Below, in pieces: positions 41,791-52,143 of a stretch of DNA of 64,000 bases (positions are counted from its first letter, which is position 1; each line of letters begins with the position of its first letter). Under the pieces are notes generated by a model. That model worked only from the letters and a program-made list of their open reading frames with translations. It did not search any database and was not told the DNA's origin. A program made the position numbers and the translations under genes. This stretch comes from Bradyrhizobium sp. LLZ17 (GTDB lineage: Bacteria > Pseudomonadota > Alphaproteobacteria > Rhizobiales > Xanthobacteraceae). The stretch is from NCBI RefSeq assembly GCF_041200145.1, contig NZ_CP165734.1, forward strand, positions 2,294,001 through 2,358,000. The letters are read 5' to 3'.

Positions 41791-43943
41791 GCCGCATTCC
41801 CAATTTCGCAGATGTCGCCTTCGAGCGCATCGCCAGCGCCGAGCCAGCCGGCAGCGCCGAGCCGTGGCTCACGCCCGAGGGCATTCTGGTGCAGCCCGCG
41901 TATGGCGAGGCCGATCTTGCCGGGCTCGATTTCCTCGAGACCTATCCGGGCATCGCGCCCTACCTGCGTGGCCCCTACCCGACCATGTATGTCAACCAGC
42001 CCTGGACCGTCCGGCAATATGCCGGCTTCTCCACGGCGGAGGATTCCAACGCGTTCTACCGCCGCAACCTCGCGGCCGGACAGAAGGGCCTCTCGGTCGC
42101 CTTCGATCTCGCCACCCATCGCGGCTATGACAGCGACCATCCGCGCGTCGGCGGCGACGTCGGCATGGCCGGCGTTGCCATCGATTCCATCTACGACATG
42201 CGCACGCTGTTTGCGGGGATTCCGCTCGACCAGATGAGCGTGTCCATGACCATGAACGGTGCGGTGCTGCCGATCCTCGCGCTGTTCGTCGCGGCCGCGG
42301 GCGAACAGGGCGTGCCGCCGGAAAAACTCTCAGGCACCATTCAGAACGACATTCTGAAAGAGTTCATGGTGCGCAACACCTATATTTATCCGCCCGCGCC
42401 CTCGATGCGGATCATCTCGAATATCTTCGCCTACACCTCCACGAAGATGCCGAAATACAATTCGATCTCGATCTCCGGCTATCACATGCAGGAGGCCGGC
42501 GCGACGCAGGATCTCGAGCTCGCCTATACGCTCGCAGACGGGGTCGAATATCTGCGCGCCGGCCTTGCCGCCGGGCTCGACGTCGACCGCTTCGCACCGC
42601 GGCTGTCGTTCTTTTGGGCGATCGGCATGAACTTCTTCATGGAAGTCGCCAAGATGCGGGCCGCGCGGCTGCTGTGGGCGAAGCTCTTGAAGCCGTTCAA
42701 CCCAAAGGACCCGCGCTCGCTGTCGCTGCGCACGCATTGCCAGACCTCGGGCTGGTCGCTGACCGCGCAGGATGTGTTCAACAACGTGATGCGCACGACG
42801 GTGGAGGCGATGGCAGCGACGCAGGGCCATACGCAATCGCTGCACACCAACGCACTCGACGAAGCGCTGGCGTTGCCGACCGACTTCTCGGCGCGCATTG
42901 CCCGCAACACGCAGCTGTTCCTGCAGCAAGAGAGCGGCACCACTCGCATCATCGACCCCTGGGGCGGCTCGTATTACGTCGAGCGGCTGACCCGCGATCT
43001 CGCTGCAAAGGCGTGGGGCCACATCCAGGAGGTCGAGGAACTCGGCGGAATGGCGAAAGCCATCGAGGCCGGCGTGCCGAAGCTGCGCATCGAGGAGGCC
43101 TCCGCCAAGACGCAGGCCCGCATCGATGCCGGCAAGCAGGCTGTGATCGGCGTCAACAAGTACAAGCCGACCGACGAAGCCCCGATCGACATCCTCAAGG
43201 TCGACAACACCAATGTGCGCCGCCTGCAGATCGACAAGCTGATGCGGCTGAAGTCCGAGCGCAACCAGAAGGACGTCGATGCCGCGCTCGCGGCGCTGAC
43301 GCGCTCGGCCGGGGAAGGCAACGGCAATCTGCTCGCGCTCGCGATCGACGCGGCGCGGGCGAAGGCGACCGTCGGCGAAATCTCGGACGCGCTGGAAAAG
43401 GTGTTCGGCCGGCACCGCGCCGAGATCAAATCCATCACCGGCGTCTACAAGCGGGAGGCGTCCACCATGGGCAACCGGGTCGAGAAGGTTCAGGCGCTGA
43501 TCGATGCCTTCGAGGAGGCGGAAGGCCGCCGCCCGCGCATCCTGGTCGCAAAAATCGGCCAGGACGGCCACGACCGCGGCCAGAAGGTGATTGCCTCGGC
43601 GTTCGCCGATATCGGCTTCGACGTCGACATCGGGCCGCTGTTTGCCACCGCCGACGAGGCCGCGCGACAAGCGGTCGAGAACGACGTGCACATCCTCGGC
43701 GTGTCCTCGCTCGCAGCCGCGCACCTCACTGCCGTGCCGGAATTGAAAGCCGCGCTGAAGAAGCAGGGCCGCGACGACATCATGATCATCGTCGGTGGCG
43801 TGGTGCCGCCGCAGGATTACAACGCACTCTATGCGGCCGGCGCCGAAGCGATTTTCCCGCCGGGCACGGTGATCGCGGACGCGGCCGAAGAGCTGATCCG
43901 CAAGCTGAATGCCCGGCTCGGGCATAGCGAGGCGGCAGAGTAA
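41787..43943 (+). CDS. mutB: Methylmalonyl-CoA mutase large (catalytic) subunit
   Basis: This 718-aa adenosylcobalamin enzyme interconverts (R)-methylmalonyl-CoA and succinyl-CoA. The TIM barrel carries [37 protein letters not shown] and [16 protein letters not shown] [13 protein letters not shown]. The C-terminal B12 domain (585-718) has [19 protein letters not shown] with the DGHDRG cobalt-ligand histidine. It is full length. MeaB, the protective GTPase, is encoded 2.1 kb downstream. Confidence 0.96.
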   Translation: MSRIPNFADVAFERIASAEPAGSAEPWLTPEGILVQPAYGEADLAGLDFLETYPGIAPYLRGPYPTMYVNQPWTVRQYAGFSTAEDSNAFYRRNLAAGQKGLSVAFDLATHRGYDSDHPRVGGDVGMAGVAIDSIYDMRTLFAGIPLDQMSVSMTMNGAVLPILALFVAAAGEQGVPPEKLSGTIQNDILKEFMVRNTYIYPPAPSMRIISNIFAYTSTKMPKYNSISISGYHMQEAGATQDLELAYTLADGVEYLRAGLAAGLDVDRFAPRLSFFWAIGMNFFMEVAKMRAARLLWAKLLKPFNPKDPRSLSLRTHCQTSGWSLTAQDVFNNVMRTTVEAMAATQGHTQSLHTNALDEALALPTDFSARIARNTQLFLQQESGTTRIIDPWGGSYYVERLTRDLAAKAWGHIQEVEELGGMAKAIEAGVPKLRIEEASAKTQARIDAGKQAVIGVNKYKPTDEAPIDILKVDNTNVRRLQIDKLMRLKSERNQKDVDAALAALTRSAGEGNGNLLALAIDAARAKATVGEISDALEKVFGRHRAEIKSITGVYKREASTMGNRVEKVQALIDAFEEAEGRRPRILVAKIGQDGHDRGQKVIASAFADIGFDVDIGPLFATADEAARQAVENDVHILGVSSLAAAHLTAVPELKAALKKQGRDDIMIIVGGVVPPQDYNALYAAGAEAIFPPGTVIADAAEELIRKLNARLGHSEAAE

Positions 43944-43977
43944 TTCCGCCGCCTTCCGACATTCATTGGAGATTGAT

Positions 43978-44790
43978 GTGAGATACCATCGTGCAACGGC
44001 GCGCGCGGGACTTCTGCGTACGATTGCGATCCTCTCGGCGGTCACCGCGATCGGAATAGCGTTTCCTTCCCTCGCCGCCGATCCCAAGCCCGACGCCGTC
44101 ATCAAGAACAGAAACATCGAGGCCCGCGTGTTCCTCGACGGCAAGATCAAGGCGGATACGGCGCTGGCGGCGGATTGCCTCGCCGACGGCAAAAAATGGC
44201 TGGACAAGAACGCGGCCGACGCAGCCGCCACGCGCAGGCAGGATCCGCAGTTCTTCGAGAATGGCGGCTGGGATTTCGAGCGCAAATATTCGACCCGCTC
44301 CGTCGTTGCCGACCGCTATGTCAGCATCCTGCGCGACGACTACATGGACACCCACGGCGCCCATCCCAATTCCGACGTGAACACGATCCTGTGGGACAAG
44401 GCCGAGAACAAGCGTATCTCGATCCGCCCGTTCTTCACCGAGACCGCAGATAATGGTTCGACCATGAAGGCGATGGTGAAGGCCGTGATCGCCTCGCTCA
44501 GGGTCGAGAAGAAGAAGCGCCAGACCAGCGAGACCGCGACCGACGAATGGTTCAAGGGCGTCGAGCCGAGCCTGCTCAAGATTGGCGCGGTGACGCTCGC
44601 GCCTTCAACCGAAGCGGGCAAGAGTTCCGGCCTCACCTTCCACTATCCACCCTATGCGGTCGGGCCCTACGCCGAGGGCGAATATGTCGCTTTCGTGCCG
44701 TGGGAAGCGTTGAAGCCCTTTCTCACGGCGGAAGGCGCACGCATCTTCGCCGGTGCGCGGCCAAAGGACGACGCGAAGGAAGCGCAGTGA
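43978..44790 (+). CDS. Secreted protein with DUF3298/RsiV-like domain
   Basis: This protein of about 270 aa has an N-terminal signal segment (RTIAILSAVTAIGIAFPSLAA) and a C-terminal DUF3298-like region (KIGAVTLAPSTE; LTFHYPPYAVGPYAEGEYVA; FVPWEALKPFL). That domain occurs in RsiV anti-sigma factors and in PdaC-type proteins, often in the envelope. GTG 43978 follows GGAG by 6 bases and is preferred; a longer frame overlaps mutB. It is probably periplasmic, of unknown function. Confidence 0.7.
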   Translation: MRYHRATARAGLLRTIAILSAVTAIGIAFPSLAADPKPDAVIKNRNIEARVFLDGKIKADTALAADCLADGKKWLDKNAADAAATRRQDPQFFENGGWDFERKYSTRSVVADRYVSILRDDYMDTHGAHPNSDVNTILWDKAENKRISIRPFFTETADNGSTMKAMVKAVIASLRVEKKKRQTSETATDEWFKGVEPSLLKIGAVTLAPSTEAGKSSGLTFHYPPYAVGPYAEGEYVAFVPWEALKPFLTAEGARIFAGARPKDDAKEAQ

Positions 44791-44829
44791 TTGCCGTAGG
44801 CTCGAAGCAGACCGTTTGCGCACAGCGCC

Positions 44830-45906
44830 GTGGTGCTGCTGCTTGCGACACCGGCGCAAAGCCGCATAGAATGTCACATCAGCAAGAGCCCGATTCCCGA
44901 GGGCGCCGCCGGGAACATCCATGTCGGAATCACGCGCCGCAGCTTTGCGGCCTCTACTGTGGCCATGGCCGCTTCAGCTCTTCTCAACCCAGCGAGCGCG
45001 CAAGTCTATCCGGCGCGGCCGGTGAGCTTGATCGTGCCTTGGGGCGCCGGCGGCGGAACAGATGCGACCGCGCACATCGTCGCAACGCTCCTGGAACAGG
45101 AACTCGGCCAGCCCTTCAATGTGGTCAACCGCACCGGCGGCTCCGGCGTCGTTGGTCATGCCGAGATCGCGACCGCGCCGCCCGACGGCTACACGATCGG
45201 CATGCTGACCGTCGAAATCTCGATGCTGCATTGGCAGGCCCTGACCCATCTGACGCCGCGGAACTTCACGGCGCTGGCGCTGATGAACGAAGACCCGCCT
45301 GGCATCCAGGTTTCCACCTCCTCGCCATACAAGACGCTGCGGGAGCTGATGGATGCCATCAGGGCGGCGCCCCCAGGAAAGTTCAAGGCATCAGGCACGG
45401 GGCAAGGCGGCATCTGGCATCTCGCGCTCGTGGGCTGGATGCGCGCGATGGGATTGCCGGCGAACCAGGTCTCGTGGTCGGCGTCGAATGGCGCAGCACC
45501 GGCCATGCAGGATCTCGCCGCCGGCAGCCTCGATCTCACCACCTGCTCGGTGCCGGAGGCGCGAGCCACGATCGAGGCCGGTCAGGCGCGGAGCCTCGCG
45601 ATCATGGCGCCCCAACGTAATCCAATCTTCCCGGACGTCCCGACGCTGAAAGAGGCGCTCGGCGTCGACTATTCCACCAGCTCGTGGCGCGGCATCGGCG
45701 CGCCGAGAGGCCTGGCGCCGGCGGTCGCCACCCGGCTGAGCGCGGCCTTGAAGAAGGTGTACGACTCCCACGTCTTCAAAGAGTTCATGACCAGCCGCGG
45801 CTTCGGCACCGTTTGGCGCGATGCCAGCCAGTTCGCAACCTTCATGGACCAGGCCGATGCTCAGATGGGGCAGGCCATGAAGGCTGCCGGTTTTGCCAAG
45901 GCTTGA
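44830..45906 (+). CDS. Bug-type (TTT family) periplasmic binding protein, probable start-region frameshift
   Basis: This binding protein of the tripartite tricarboxylate transporter (Bug) family reads VYPARPVSLIVPWGAGGGTD, NRTGGSGVVGHAEIATAPPDG and PDVPTLKEALGVDY. No tctA or tctB membrane genes are nearby. In frame, the first start is GTG 44830, which puts 30 odd residues before the signal. An ATG at 44921, preceded by GGGAA, would give a Tat-type MSGITRRSFAAS signal if one G were added at 44926. I infer another 1-base deletion. The mature protein is intact. Confidence 0.8.
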   Translation: MVLLLATPAQSRIECHISKSPIPEGAAGNIHVGITRRSFAASTVAMAASALLNPASAQVYPARPVSLIVPWGAGGGTDATAHIVATLLEQELGQPFNVVNRTGGSGVVGHAEIATAPPDGYTIGMLTVEISMLHWQALTHLTPRNFTALALMNEDPPGIQVSTSSPYKTLRELMDAIRAAPPGKFKASGTGQGGIWHLALVGWMRAMGLPANQVSWSASNGAAPAMQDLAAGSLDLTTCSVPEARATIEAGQARSLAIMAPQRNPIFPDVPTLKEALGVDYSTSSWRGIGAPRGLAPAVATRLSAALKKVYDSHVFKEFMTSRGFGTVWRDASQFATFMDQADAQMGQAMKAAGFAKA

Positions 45907-45969
45907 ATAAAAAAGCTTGAATAAAGAGGCTTGCATCAGACGGCTTGAATCGGAAGGCCTGATTTGAGG
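45900..45969 (+). repeat. Five tandem 14-bp repeats downstream of the Bug-type gene
   Basis: Copies are GGCTTGAATAAAAA, AGCTTGAATAAAGA, GGCTTGCATCAGAC, GGCTTGAATCGGAA and GGCCTGATTTGAGG. The array begins in the last sense codon of the gene and ends about 85 bp before meaB. Confidence 0.8.
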
Positions 45970-46053
45970 CTCATCCCTGGGCGCGCGACCTGCGGCAACA
46001 GCCTTTGAGCTGAGGACCCTCGCCTGCTTCCCCCGGCCGTTGTAAAGCAGGGC

Positions 46054-47043
46054 ATGGTTGAGAAGAAGGCTTCCCTGGACGTCAAATCCCTCGCCCGCGA
46101 CCTCCGTGGCGGCAGCCGCGCGGCGCTGGCGCGGGCCATTACGCTGGTCGAAAGCCGGCGCGGCGATCACCAGGCGCTTGCGCGCGAACTGGTCCAGATG
46201 CTGTTGCCCGAGACCGGCAAGGCGGTTCGCGTCGGCATTACCGGCTCGCCCGGCGTCGGCAAATCCACCACCATCGACGCGCTCGGCATGTATCTCATTG
46301 AACGCGGTCACAAGGTCGCGGTGCTCGCGGTCGATCCGTCCTCGGCGCGCAGCGGCGGCTCGATCCTCGGCGACAAGACGCGGATGGCGCGGCTCTCGGC
46401 ATCCGACGACGCCTTCATCCGCCCCTCGCCGGCCTCCGGCACGCTTGGCGGCGTCGCCGCGAAGACGCGCGAGGCGATGCTGCTGTGCGAGGCCGCCGGT
46501 TTCGACCTCGTGCTGGTCGAGACTGTCGGCATCGGGCAGTCCGAGACAGCGGTCAGCGACATGACCGATTTCTTCCTGGCGCTGATGCTGCCGGGTGGCG
46601 GCGACGAGCTGCAAGGCATCAAGAAGGGCCTGGTCGAGCTCGCCGACATGATCGCGATCAACAAGGCCGACGGCGACAATCTCAAGCGCGCCAACATCAC
46701 CGCCGCCGACTATCGCGGGGCGCTGCATATCCTGACGCCGCGCTCCGAGCACTGGCATCCGCCGGTCGAGACCTATTCGGCGCTGACGGGCGACGGCATC
46801 GCAAAGCTCTGGCAAAAGATCCTCGATCACCGCACCGCGATGAACGCGTCCGGAGAGTTCGCGGCGCGCCGGCGCGAGCAGCAGGTGAAATGGATGTGGT
46901 CGATGCTGGAGAGCCGCATGCTTTCACGGCTGCGCAGCGAGGCCCCGGTCCGGACCAAGGTCAGGGAGATCGAGGCCGAAGTCGCCGACGGCCATCTCAC
47001 ACCGGCGCTTGCCGCCGAGCAGATCATGGAGTTGCTGCAATGA
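46054..47043 (+). CDS. meaB: Methylmalonyl-CoA mutase-associated GTPase MeaB
   Basis: This 329-aa G3E-family P-loop GTPase protects and reloads methylmalonyl-CoA mutase with adenosylcobalamin. Walker A is GITGSPGVGKST near residue 65; other motifs are AVDPSSARSGGSILGDKTRM, LVETVGIGQSE and AINKADGDN (NKxD). The C-terminal dimerisation part is complete. It is distant from mutAB by 2.1 kb but encoded in the same direction. Its stop overlaps the pcp start (ATGA). Confidence 0.95.
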   Translation: MVEKKASLDVKSLARDLRGGSRAALARAITLVESRRGDHQALARELVQMLLPETGKAVRVGITGSPGVGKSTTIDALGMYLIERGHKVAVLAVDPSSARSGGSILGDKTRMARLSASDDAFIRPSPASGTLGGVAAKTREAMLLCEAAGFDLVLVETVGIGQSETAVSDMTDFFLALMLPGGGDELQGIKKGLVELADMIAINKADGDNLKRANITAADYRGALHILTPRSEHWHPPVETYSALTGDGIAKLWQKILDHRTAMNASGEFAARRREQQVKWMWSMLESRMLSRLRSEAPVRTKVREIEAEVADGHLTPALAAEQIMELLQ

Positions 47044-47696
47044 GCGACAAACTCCGCGTTCTCCTCACCGGCTTCGGACCGTTTCCCGGCGCGCCCCATA
47101 ATCCGACGCAGCCACTGGTCGCGCGGCTGGCACGGCTGCGCCGCCCGGCATTGCACGATGTCGAGATCGCGAGCCACATCTTTCCGGTGACCTATGCCGC
47201 GGTCGATCGGCAATTGCCGGAGGTGCTGGCTGCGCAGAAGCCGGACGCGCTGCTGATGTTCGGCCTCGCGGCGCGGACCTCCTACCTGCGCATCGAGACC
47301 CGCGCGCGCAATGCCGTCACCATGCTCTGGCCCGACGCCGCCAACACCCGCGCGAGCAAGCGCGGCATCGCCACCGATGCGGATGCGATGGCGTTCGGCC
47401 CGCACACCGCGCGGCTGCTGCGCGCCGCACGCCTCACCGGCATCGATGCGCGCCCCTCTCGCGATGCGGGAGCCTATCTCTGCAATTATCTGAGCTGGCG
47501 CGCGATCGAGAACGTGAGGAGCGGCAGACCGCAGCTGGCTGCGTTCATCCACATTCCGCTGCTTGCGCGAAGCGGCGCGGTGCGGCGCAAGGGCGCAGCC
47601 CGGATCACGCTGGAGGAGCTGGTGGATTCCGGCGAAGCCATGCTGATGGAGATGGTGCAATTGGCGCGGAAGGCGAGGAACACGCAAGCTTCGTAG
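47040..47696 (+). CDS. pcp: Pyroglutamyl-peptidase I family protein
   Basis: This 218-aa C15 cysteine peptidase would remove N-terminal pyroglutamate. The motifs are LLTGFGPFPGAPHNPTQ at the N-terminus, the Glu in LRIETRARN, the Cys in GAYLCNYLSW (near residue 148) and the His in FIHIPLL (near 172). All three catalytic positions appear to be present, so it should be active. It is coupled to meaB, without an obvious metabolic link. The stop lies inside a palindromic repeat. Confidence 0.85.
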   Translation: MSDKLRVLLTGFGPFPGAPHNPTQPLVARLARLRRPALHDVEIASHIFPVTYAAVDRQLPEVLAAQKPDALLMFGLAARTSYLRIETRARNAVTMLWPDAANTRASKRGIATDADAMAFGPHTARLLRAARLTGIDARPSRDAGAYLCNYLSWRAIENVRSGRPQLAAFIHIPLLARSGAVRRKGAARITLEELVDSGEAMLMEMVQLARKARNTQAS

Positions 47697-47790
47697 GATA
47701 GGCAAACAAAGGCGCCCTTGCGCCGTGCCCACCATCTCGTTCGGTCTGCGGTGAAAGTGGTGGGCACGCTTTCGCTTTGCACACCCTACG
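47693..47790. repeat. Palindromic repeat after pcp
   Basis: GTAGGATAGGCAAACAAAGG, GGCGCCCTTGCGCCGTGCCC and GGTGGGCACGCTTTCGCTTT lie in an inverted layout that ends CACCCTACG. It is related to the repeat at 31441. Its first base is in the pcp stop region. Confidence 0.55.
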
Positions 47791-47904
47791 GCACCTCGGC
47801 CTGGGTAAACATTTAACCCTACCGCGAACAATCCTCACCGCCCCGGCCGCGCTGCGCTACCTAATCCATCGCGGACACGGCCCGCGTCCGCGCAAGGACG
47901 CGTC

Positions 47905-49274
47905 ATGAACCTCAACCGTCGTCATCTCATCGGAGCTTCGACCGCAGGCATTGCCGGTGCGCTGGCCATGCCGGCCGACGCCGCACGCGCGGCGCCGCTG
48001 ACATCGCTGCTTGGTCGCGATGCGACCCAATATGGCGTACGGCCCGGCAGCAGCGAGGATCAGACCCGCGTGCTCCAGCGCGCCATCGACGAGGCCGCGC
48101 GGGCGGGGATGCCGCTGGCCCTGCCGCCGAGGTCTACCGCAGCGGATTGCTGCATCTTGCCAACGGCGCGCAACTGATCGGCGTGCGCGGTGCCACCAAG
48201 TTGATTTTCACCGGCGGCGCCTCGGCGATCCAGAGCGAGGGCTCCGATGCGGTCGGCCTCACAGGCATCAGCTTCGACGGGAGCGGCATTCCGCTGCCGA
48301 CGCGGCGCGGGCTGATCCATGTGCTCGGAGGCCGCGACGTCCGCATCACCGATTGCGAGATCACGGGATCCGGCGGCAGCGGCATCTGGCTCGAGCAGGT
48401 GTCCGGCGACATCTCCGGCAATATTTTCGCCAACATCGCGGTGACGGCGATGGTCTCGTTCGATGCCAGGGGCCTCAGCGTCGCGCGCAATACCATTGCA
48501 GGCACCAACGACAACGGCATCGAGATCCTGCGCACCGCCATCGGCGATGACGGCACGCTGGTCGCCGACAACCGCATCGAGGACGTCAAGGCCGGTCCCG
48601 GCGGCTCCGGCCAGTATGGCAATGCCATCAACGCATTCCGCGCCGGCAATGTGATCGTGCGCGGCAATCGCATCAGGAACTGCGACTATTCCGCGGTGCG
48701 CGGCAATTCGGCCTCCAACATCCACATCACCGGCAACAGTGTGAGCGACGTGCGCGAGGTTGCGCTGTATTCCGAGTTTGCGTTCGAGGCCGCGGTGATC
48801 GCCAACAACATCGTGGATGGCGCGGCCGTCGGCGTCTCCGTCTGCAATTTCAACGAAGGCGGCCGCATCGCGGTGGTTCAGGGCAACATCATCCGCAATC
48901 TGATCCCGAAGCGGCCGATCGGCACCGCGCCGGACGATGACGCCGGTATCGGCATCTACATCGAGGCGGATAGCTCGGTGACCGGCAACGTCATCGAGAA
49001 CGCGCCGTCCTACGGCATCGTCGCCGGCTGGGGCAAATATCTGCGCGACGTCGTGATTTCGGGCAATGTGATCCGCAAGGCACTCGCCGGCGTCGGTGTC
49101 TCGGTCGTGCCTGGCGCGGGGACTGCGCTCGTCAACAACAACATGATCTCGGAAACGCCACGTGGCGCCGTGGTCGGGCTGAACCATGCGCGTGCCGTGA
49201 CCGCCGATCTGTCGGCCGACGGCGCGCAGAAGTTCGCGCAGGTCGTGGTCGGCGGGAATGCGGTGCGGCAATAG
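47905..49274 (+). pseudogene. Tat-exported beta-helix protein (TIGR03808 family), one frameshift
   Basis: The protein begins with a Tat signal (MNLNRRHLIGASTAGIAGAL) and then residues like AIDEAARAGMPLALPP. After CTGCCGCCG at 48121-48129 the frame is lost and a stop appears at 48177. In another frame it continues at once from VYRSGLLHLANGAQLIG, with long right-handed beta-helix repeats (NNGIEI-, GNSVSD-, GNVIEN-type turns) to 49274. Restoring the frame gives about 456 aa, the normal length for this alphaproteobacterial family. The function is unknown; it is probably a periplasmic polysaccharide- or wall-related protein. Confidence 0.78.
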
Positions 49275-49295
49275 GCGGGACGCCCCGCCCGCGCG

Positions 49296-49889
49296 TCAGA
49301 ATGTATTCCGCAGCAGTGGGTACTTCGCCTCGATGCCGTCGAGGCTGAAGGTGAATTCGACCGTGCGTTCGGGGGCCGCGACGGTTTCATCGGCTGGCCG
49401 CGTGAAGGTTTGCAAGAACGACGCGATCGACGCCACCGGCGCAATCAGAGCCGCTGGCATCGGACCGGCCGGGGCGACCGGCGCAATCGGCGCCTCGACG
49501 ATTTCGGCCAGCACGTCCGGCTCCGGCTCGAGCCTGACCGGAACGGAGGTCTCGGGCGCGATGTGCACGGCCTTCGGCTGCACGGTCTGGACCTGCTCGC
49601 GCGGAAACACGCGCGGCATGGTCGCTGGCGACCACCCGAATGTGGAGGTCACGCTCGCGGCGGCCGCGGCGACGTCCCCACCATTCGCAAGTGCGCGCCA
49701 GGTCTGAACCGCGCGCTTGGCCTCCTGGATGTTTTCAAGGAATGCGAGCTCCGAGTGATAGCGGCGCCAACGGCCGCTCTCGAACATCTCGGAGAGATGT
49801 TCCAGCCGCTGTTCGGCGAGCGCGCACCAGCGCGCCGCAATGTCAGGGTCGCAAGCCGCGGCGCGACCAAATTCTTGGCAATGTGTCAT
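49296..49889 (-). CDS. TIGR03809-family protein
   Basis: This 197-aa protein begins MTHCQEFGRAAACDPDIAAR and contains AEQRLEHLSEMFESGRWRRY. This N-terminal module is TIGR03809, usually found next to TIGR03808 genes, as here. The rest is Pro/Ala-rich and ends FSLDGIEAKYPLLR. A longer in-frame start at 49931 adds 14 residues. It is convergent with the beta-helix gene, 21 bp apart. The function is unknown. Confidence 0.75.
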   Translation of the reverse strand: MTHCQEFGRAAACDPDIAARWCALAEQRLEHLSEMFESGRWRRYHSELAFLENIQEAKRAVQTWRALANGGDVAAAAASVTSTFGWSPATMPRVFPREQVQTVQPKAVHIAPETSVPVRLEPEPDVLAEIVEAPIAPVAPAGPMPAALIAPVASIASFLQTFTRPADETVAAPERTVEFTFSLDGIEAKYPLLRNTF

Positions 49890-50369
49890 GAACCAGCCCG
49901 TGAGGAGAAAAATACGGACGCGGGGACGCAACGCGCACGAATCAATTTAGACGCGACATGAATATTTTGTGGAAAAGTTTTGACTTGTCCAGCAACGACA
50001 CCGATTTCATCGTCGATCACCGTAGTCGTGCGGAGTTTCAAGGGGTTTTGGAGTCAAGCTTCGCACAAGCATAGCGCGCCTGCGGCAGCACGGCCGAGCG
50101 GCCATGCGCCAGCGGCGATGTCTCGACCGCAAGCTGATTTCGCACGTACTTCAGGAAATGAGACACCCCAAAAGAAAAGACCCGTCCGGGGGGACAACCG
50201 GACGGGTCGAGCCATATGGGCGCTTGGGGTGGATGGGCGCTCGCGCCTAATATGACTGATGGGGAGGGATGACCGCTCCCACATATTTAGGTCGTTGGCA
50301 GAGGGTTGAACGTTCAACGCGGCGTCGGATTTTTTGAGCTTCGCGTCGCGTGCAAGTTTGCCGCAGGCG
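49890..50369. other. Intergenic region between TIGR03809 and the subtilase gene
   Basis: This 480-bp gap has no supported gene. It holds a strong minus-strand terminator at 50179-50208. The remainder is of ordinary composition with an AT-rich stretch near 49930-49990. Confidence 0.5.
50179..50208 (-). terminator. Terminator of the sigma/anti-sigma/subtilase operon
   Basis: GACCCGTCCGG and CCGGACGGGTC pair with an 8-base loop. On the minus strand the stem is followed by TTTTCTTTT, so it ends transcription coming from the subtilase gene. Confidence 0.8.
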
Positions 50370-52127
50370 CTATCGCGTCGCCGGCCTATCCGCCTGAGAA
50401 ATCGCAGATTTATCGCCTGCACTCGATAGCGAGGGTTGGTCGATTGCGCGGACGCCGGGCTCGTCGCGACGCTTGTCGACATCTTCACGTTTTGTTGTAC
50501 CGGACGCAGCCGCAACCGGCGTCGCGCTGTCGGCCGGAACGGCCATGACGGCGGCAAACGCGTCGGCCTCGCCGTCGCCGAAGAGATCGTCACGCCCGGG
50601 TGAACCGAGATCGCGCGCGGTCTTCGCCAGCGTCACGCGCAGCGCTTCCGGCTTCAGCGCGTAGTCGCGCTCAAGCAGCAGCGCCGCGACCCCGGAGACA
50701 TAGGCGGCCGAGAACGAGGTCCCCGAGGTCATCTGGTATTTGCCGTCCGGCGCCGGCAGGAAGATGTCGACGCCGGGCGCGGCCAGCGCAACGTAATTGC
50801 CGCGGTTGGAGGCGGTGAACAGCTTGTCCTGCTGGTCGGTCGCGCTGACCGCGATCACGTTGGGATTGGCTGCGGGATAGAGCGGCGGCGATTTCGCGCC
50901 GGCATTGCCGGCGGCCGCGACCAGCACCAGGCCCCGCGCGGCGGTCGCAGCGATGGCGCGCTCGATCACGGCGTCCTTGGGGCCGGCAAAGCTCATATTG
51001 ACGATCTGCGCGCCGTGCTCGGCGGCGTAGTTCAGCGAGCGCAGGATGACGTAGGACGAGCTCTCGGCGGCGCCCGTGGTTCCGCCGAAGGCGCGGATGG
51101 CGATGATGCGCGCCTCGGGCGCGCTACCCATCAGCCGGGCATGCGCGACGATCGCGCCCGCAATGCCGGTACCGTGGATGTGCGGACCCTCGGTGCTGCC
51201 GAGCGCGTCGAAATTGTCGGCGATAGAATCGGCGAGCTCGGGATGTTTGCCGTCGATCCCGGAATCGATCACCGCGACGGTGACATTGGCGCCGTGCGCC
51301 AGGGTGTGCGCCTGCGGCAGGCGCAGCTTTGCCAGCGCGTATTGCGCGGGATCGCCCTCGGTCGGCACCGTCGACTTCTGGTCCTGGAGCACGTAACGGA
51401 AGTTTTGCTGGACCGAGCGTACGCTGCCGTCGGCGGCAAATTCGCGCCGAACCGTCTCGGAGGGCCGGCCGTCGGTGATGCGAAACAGGCCGATCGTGGC
51501 TCCGATCAGCGGGACATTCTCGGATGTAATGCGCGCAAGGCCGTGCCGGCGCGCAAGCTCGTCGGCTTCCGTCGGCGACAATGCGCTGTCGATCTCGGCC
51601 ACCAATTCATTGGCGAAGCTGCGCAGATTTACGGCGACCGTGGTGGTATTGCGACGTCCACTGCCGGCGTTCTTCCCGGCCGATTTGCCGGAGCCGTCGC
51701 CATCCGCGTTCGCCTGCCCAAGACATTCGCCGTCGGCACCGCGATAGGCCGCAGCGCAGGCCGGATAAAGGTTCGGCGAGTAATGGGCATAGGGCAGCAC
51801 GGAGATGGGCGCCATTCGCGCCGAGATCCGTGGGGCGGTGGTGATCAAGTGAGGACCGTGGTCGCCGCCCCCGACCCTCGCGGCCACGCCGGGGCCGACC
51901 CTGGCCGCCACGCCGGGACTGACCCTGGCGGCTACGCCGGGGCTGACGCGCGCACCGACACTCGGAGAGACGGTCGGAATGCGTGAGGGAACACTGATCG
52001 TGGGCGTGCGCATGATCGCCTGGGCATGCGCGACCTCGATACCGAGACAGGCGGCGAGCAGGAGGGCCGCTCCGGCCGAGGAAGCATAGGCCGCGGCTCT
52101 TACCCCATTCTCGGACTTGCGCGTCAT
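50370..52127 (-). CDS. Secreted subtilisin-like serine protease (S8)
   Basis: This 585-aa protein has a signal segment (YASSAGAALLLAACLGIEVA), a repeat-rich linker (50-95: three or four copies of SPGVAARV), a prodomain-like region (170-255) and an S8 catalytic domain: Asp in AVIDSGIDGKHPELA, His in HIHGTGIAGAIVAHA, Asn in AAAGNAGAKSP and Ser in TSGTSFSAAYVSG. All triad residues are present. The tail is disordered. It ends at a terminator and lies 16 bp after the anti-sigma gene, so sigma factor, anti-sigma and protease form one operon. Confidence 0.88.
   Translation of the reverse strand: MTRKSENGVRAAAYASSAGAALLLAACLGIEVAHAQAIMRTPTISVPSRIPTVSPSVGARVSPGVAARVSPGVAARVGPGVAARVGGGDHGPHLITTAPRISARMAPISVLPYAHYSPNLYPACAAAYRGADGECLGQANADGDGSGKSAGKNAGSGRRNTTTVAVNLRSFANELVAEIDSALSPTEADELARRHGLARITSENVPLIGATIGLFRITDGRPSETVRREFAADGSVRSVQQNFRYVLQDQKSTVPTEGDPAQYALAKLRLPQAHTLAHGANVTVAVIDSGIDGKHPELADSIADNFDALGSTEGPHIHGTGIAGAIVAHARLMGSAPEARIIAIRAFGGTTGAAESSSYVILRSLNYAAEHGAQIVNMSFAGPKDAVIERAIAATAARGLVLVAAAGNAGAKSPPLYPAANPNVIAVSATDQQDKLFTASNRGNYVALAAPGVDIFLPAPDGKYQMTSGTSFSAAYVSGVAALLLERDYALKPEALRVTLAKTARDLGSPGRDDLFGDGEADAFAAVMAVPADSATPVAAASGTTKREDVDKRRDEPGVRAIDQPSLSSAGDKSAISQADRPATR
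51886..51963. repeat. 24-bp tandem repeats inside the subtilase gene
   Basis: Three to four copies of a 24-base unit encode SPGVAARV-type octapeptides in the linker. They vary in length easily by slippage. Confidence 0.6.
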
Positions 52128-52143
52128 CGGTTTAGCGGCGCGT

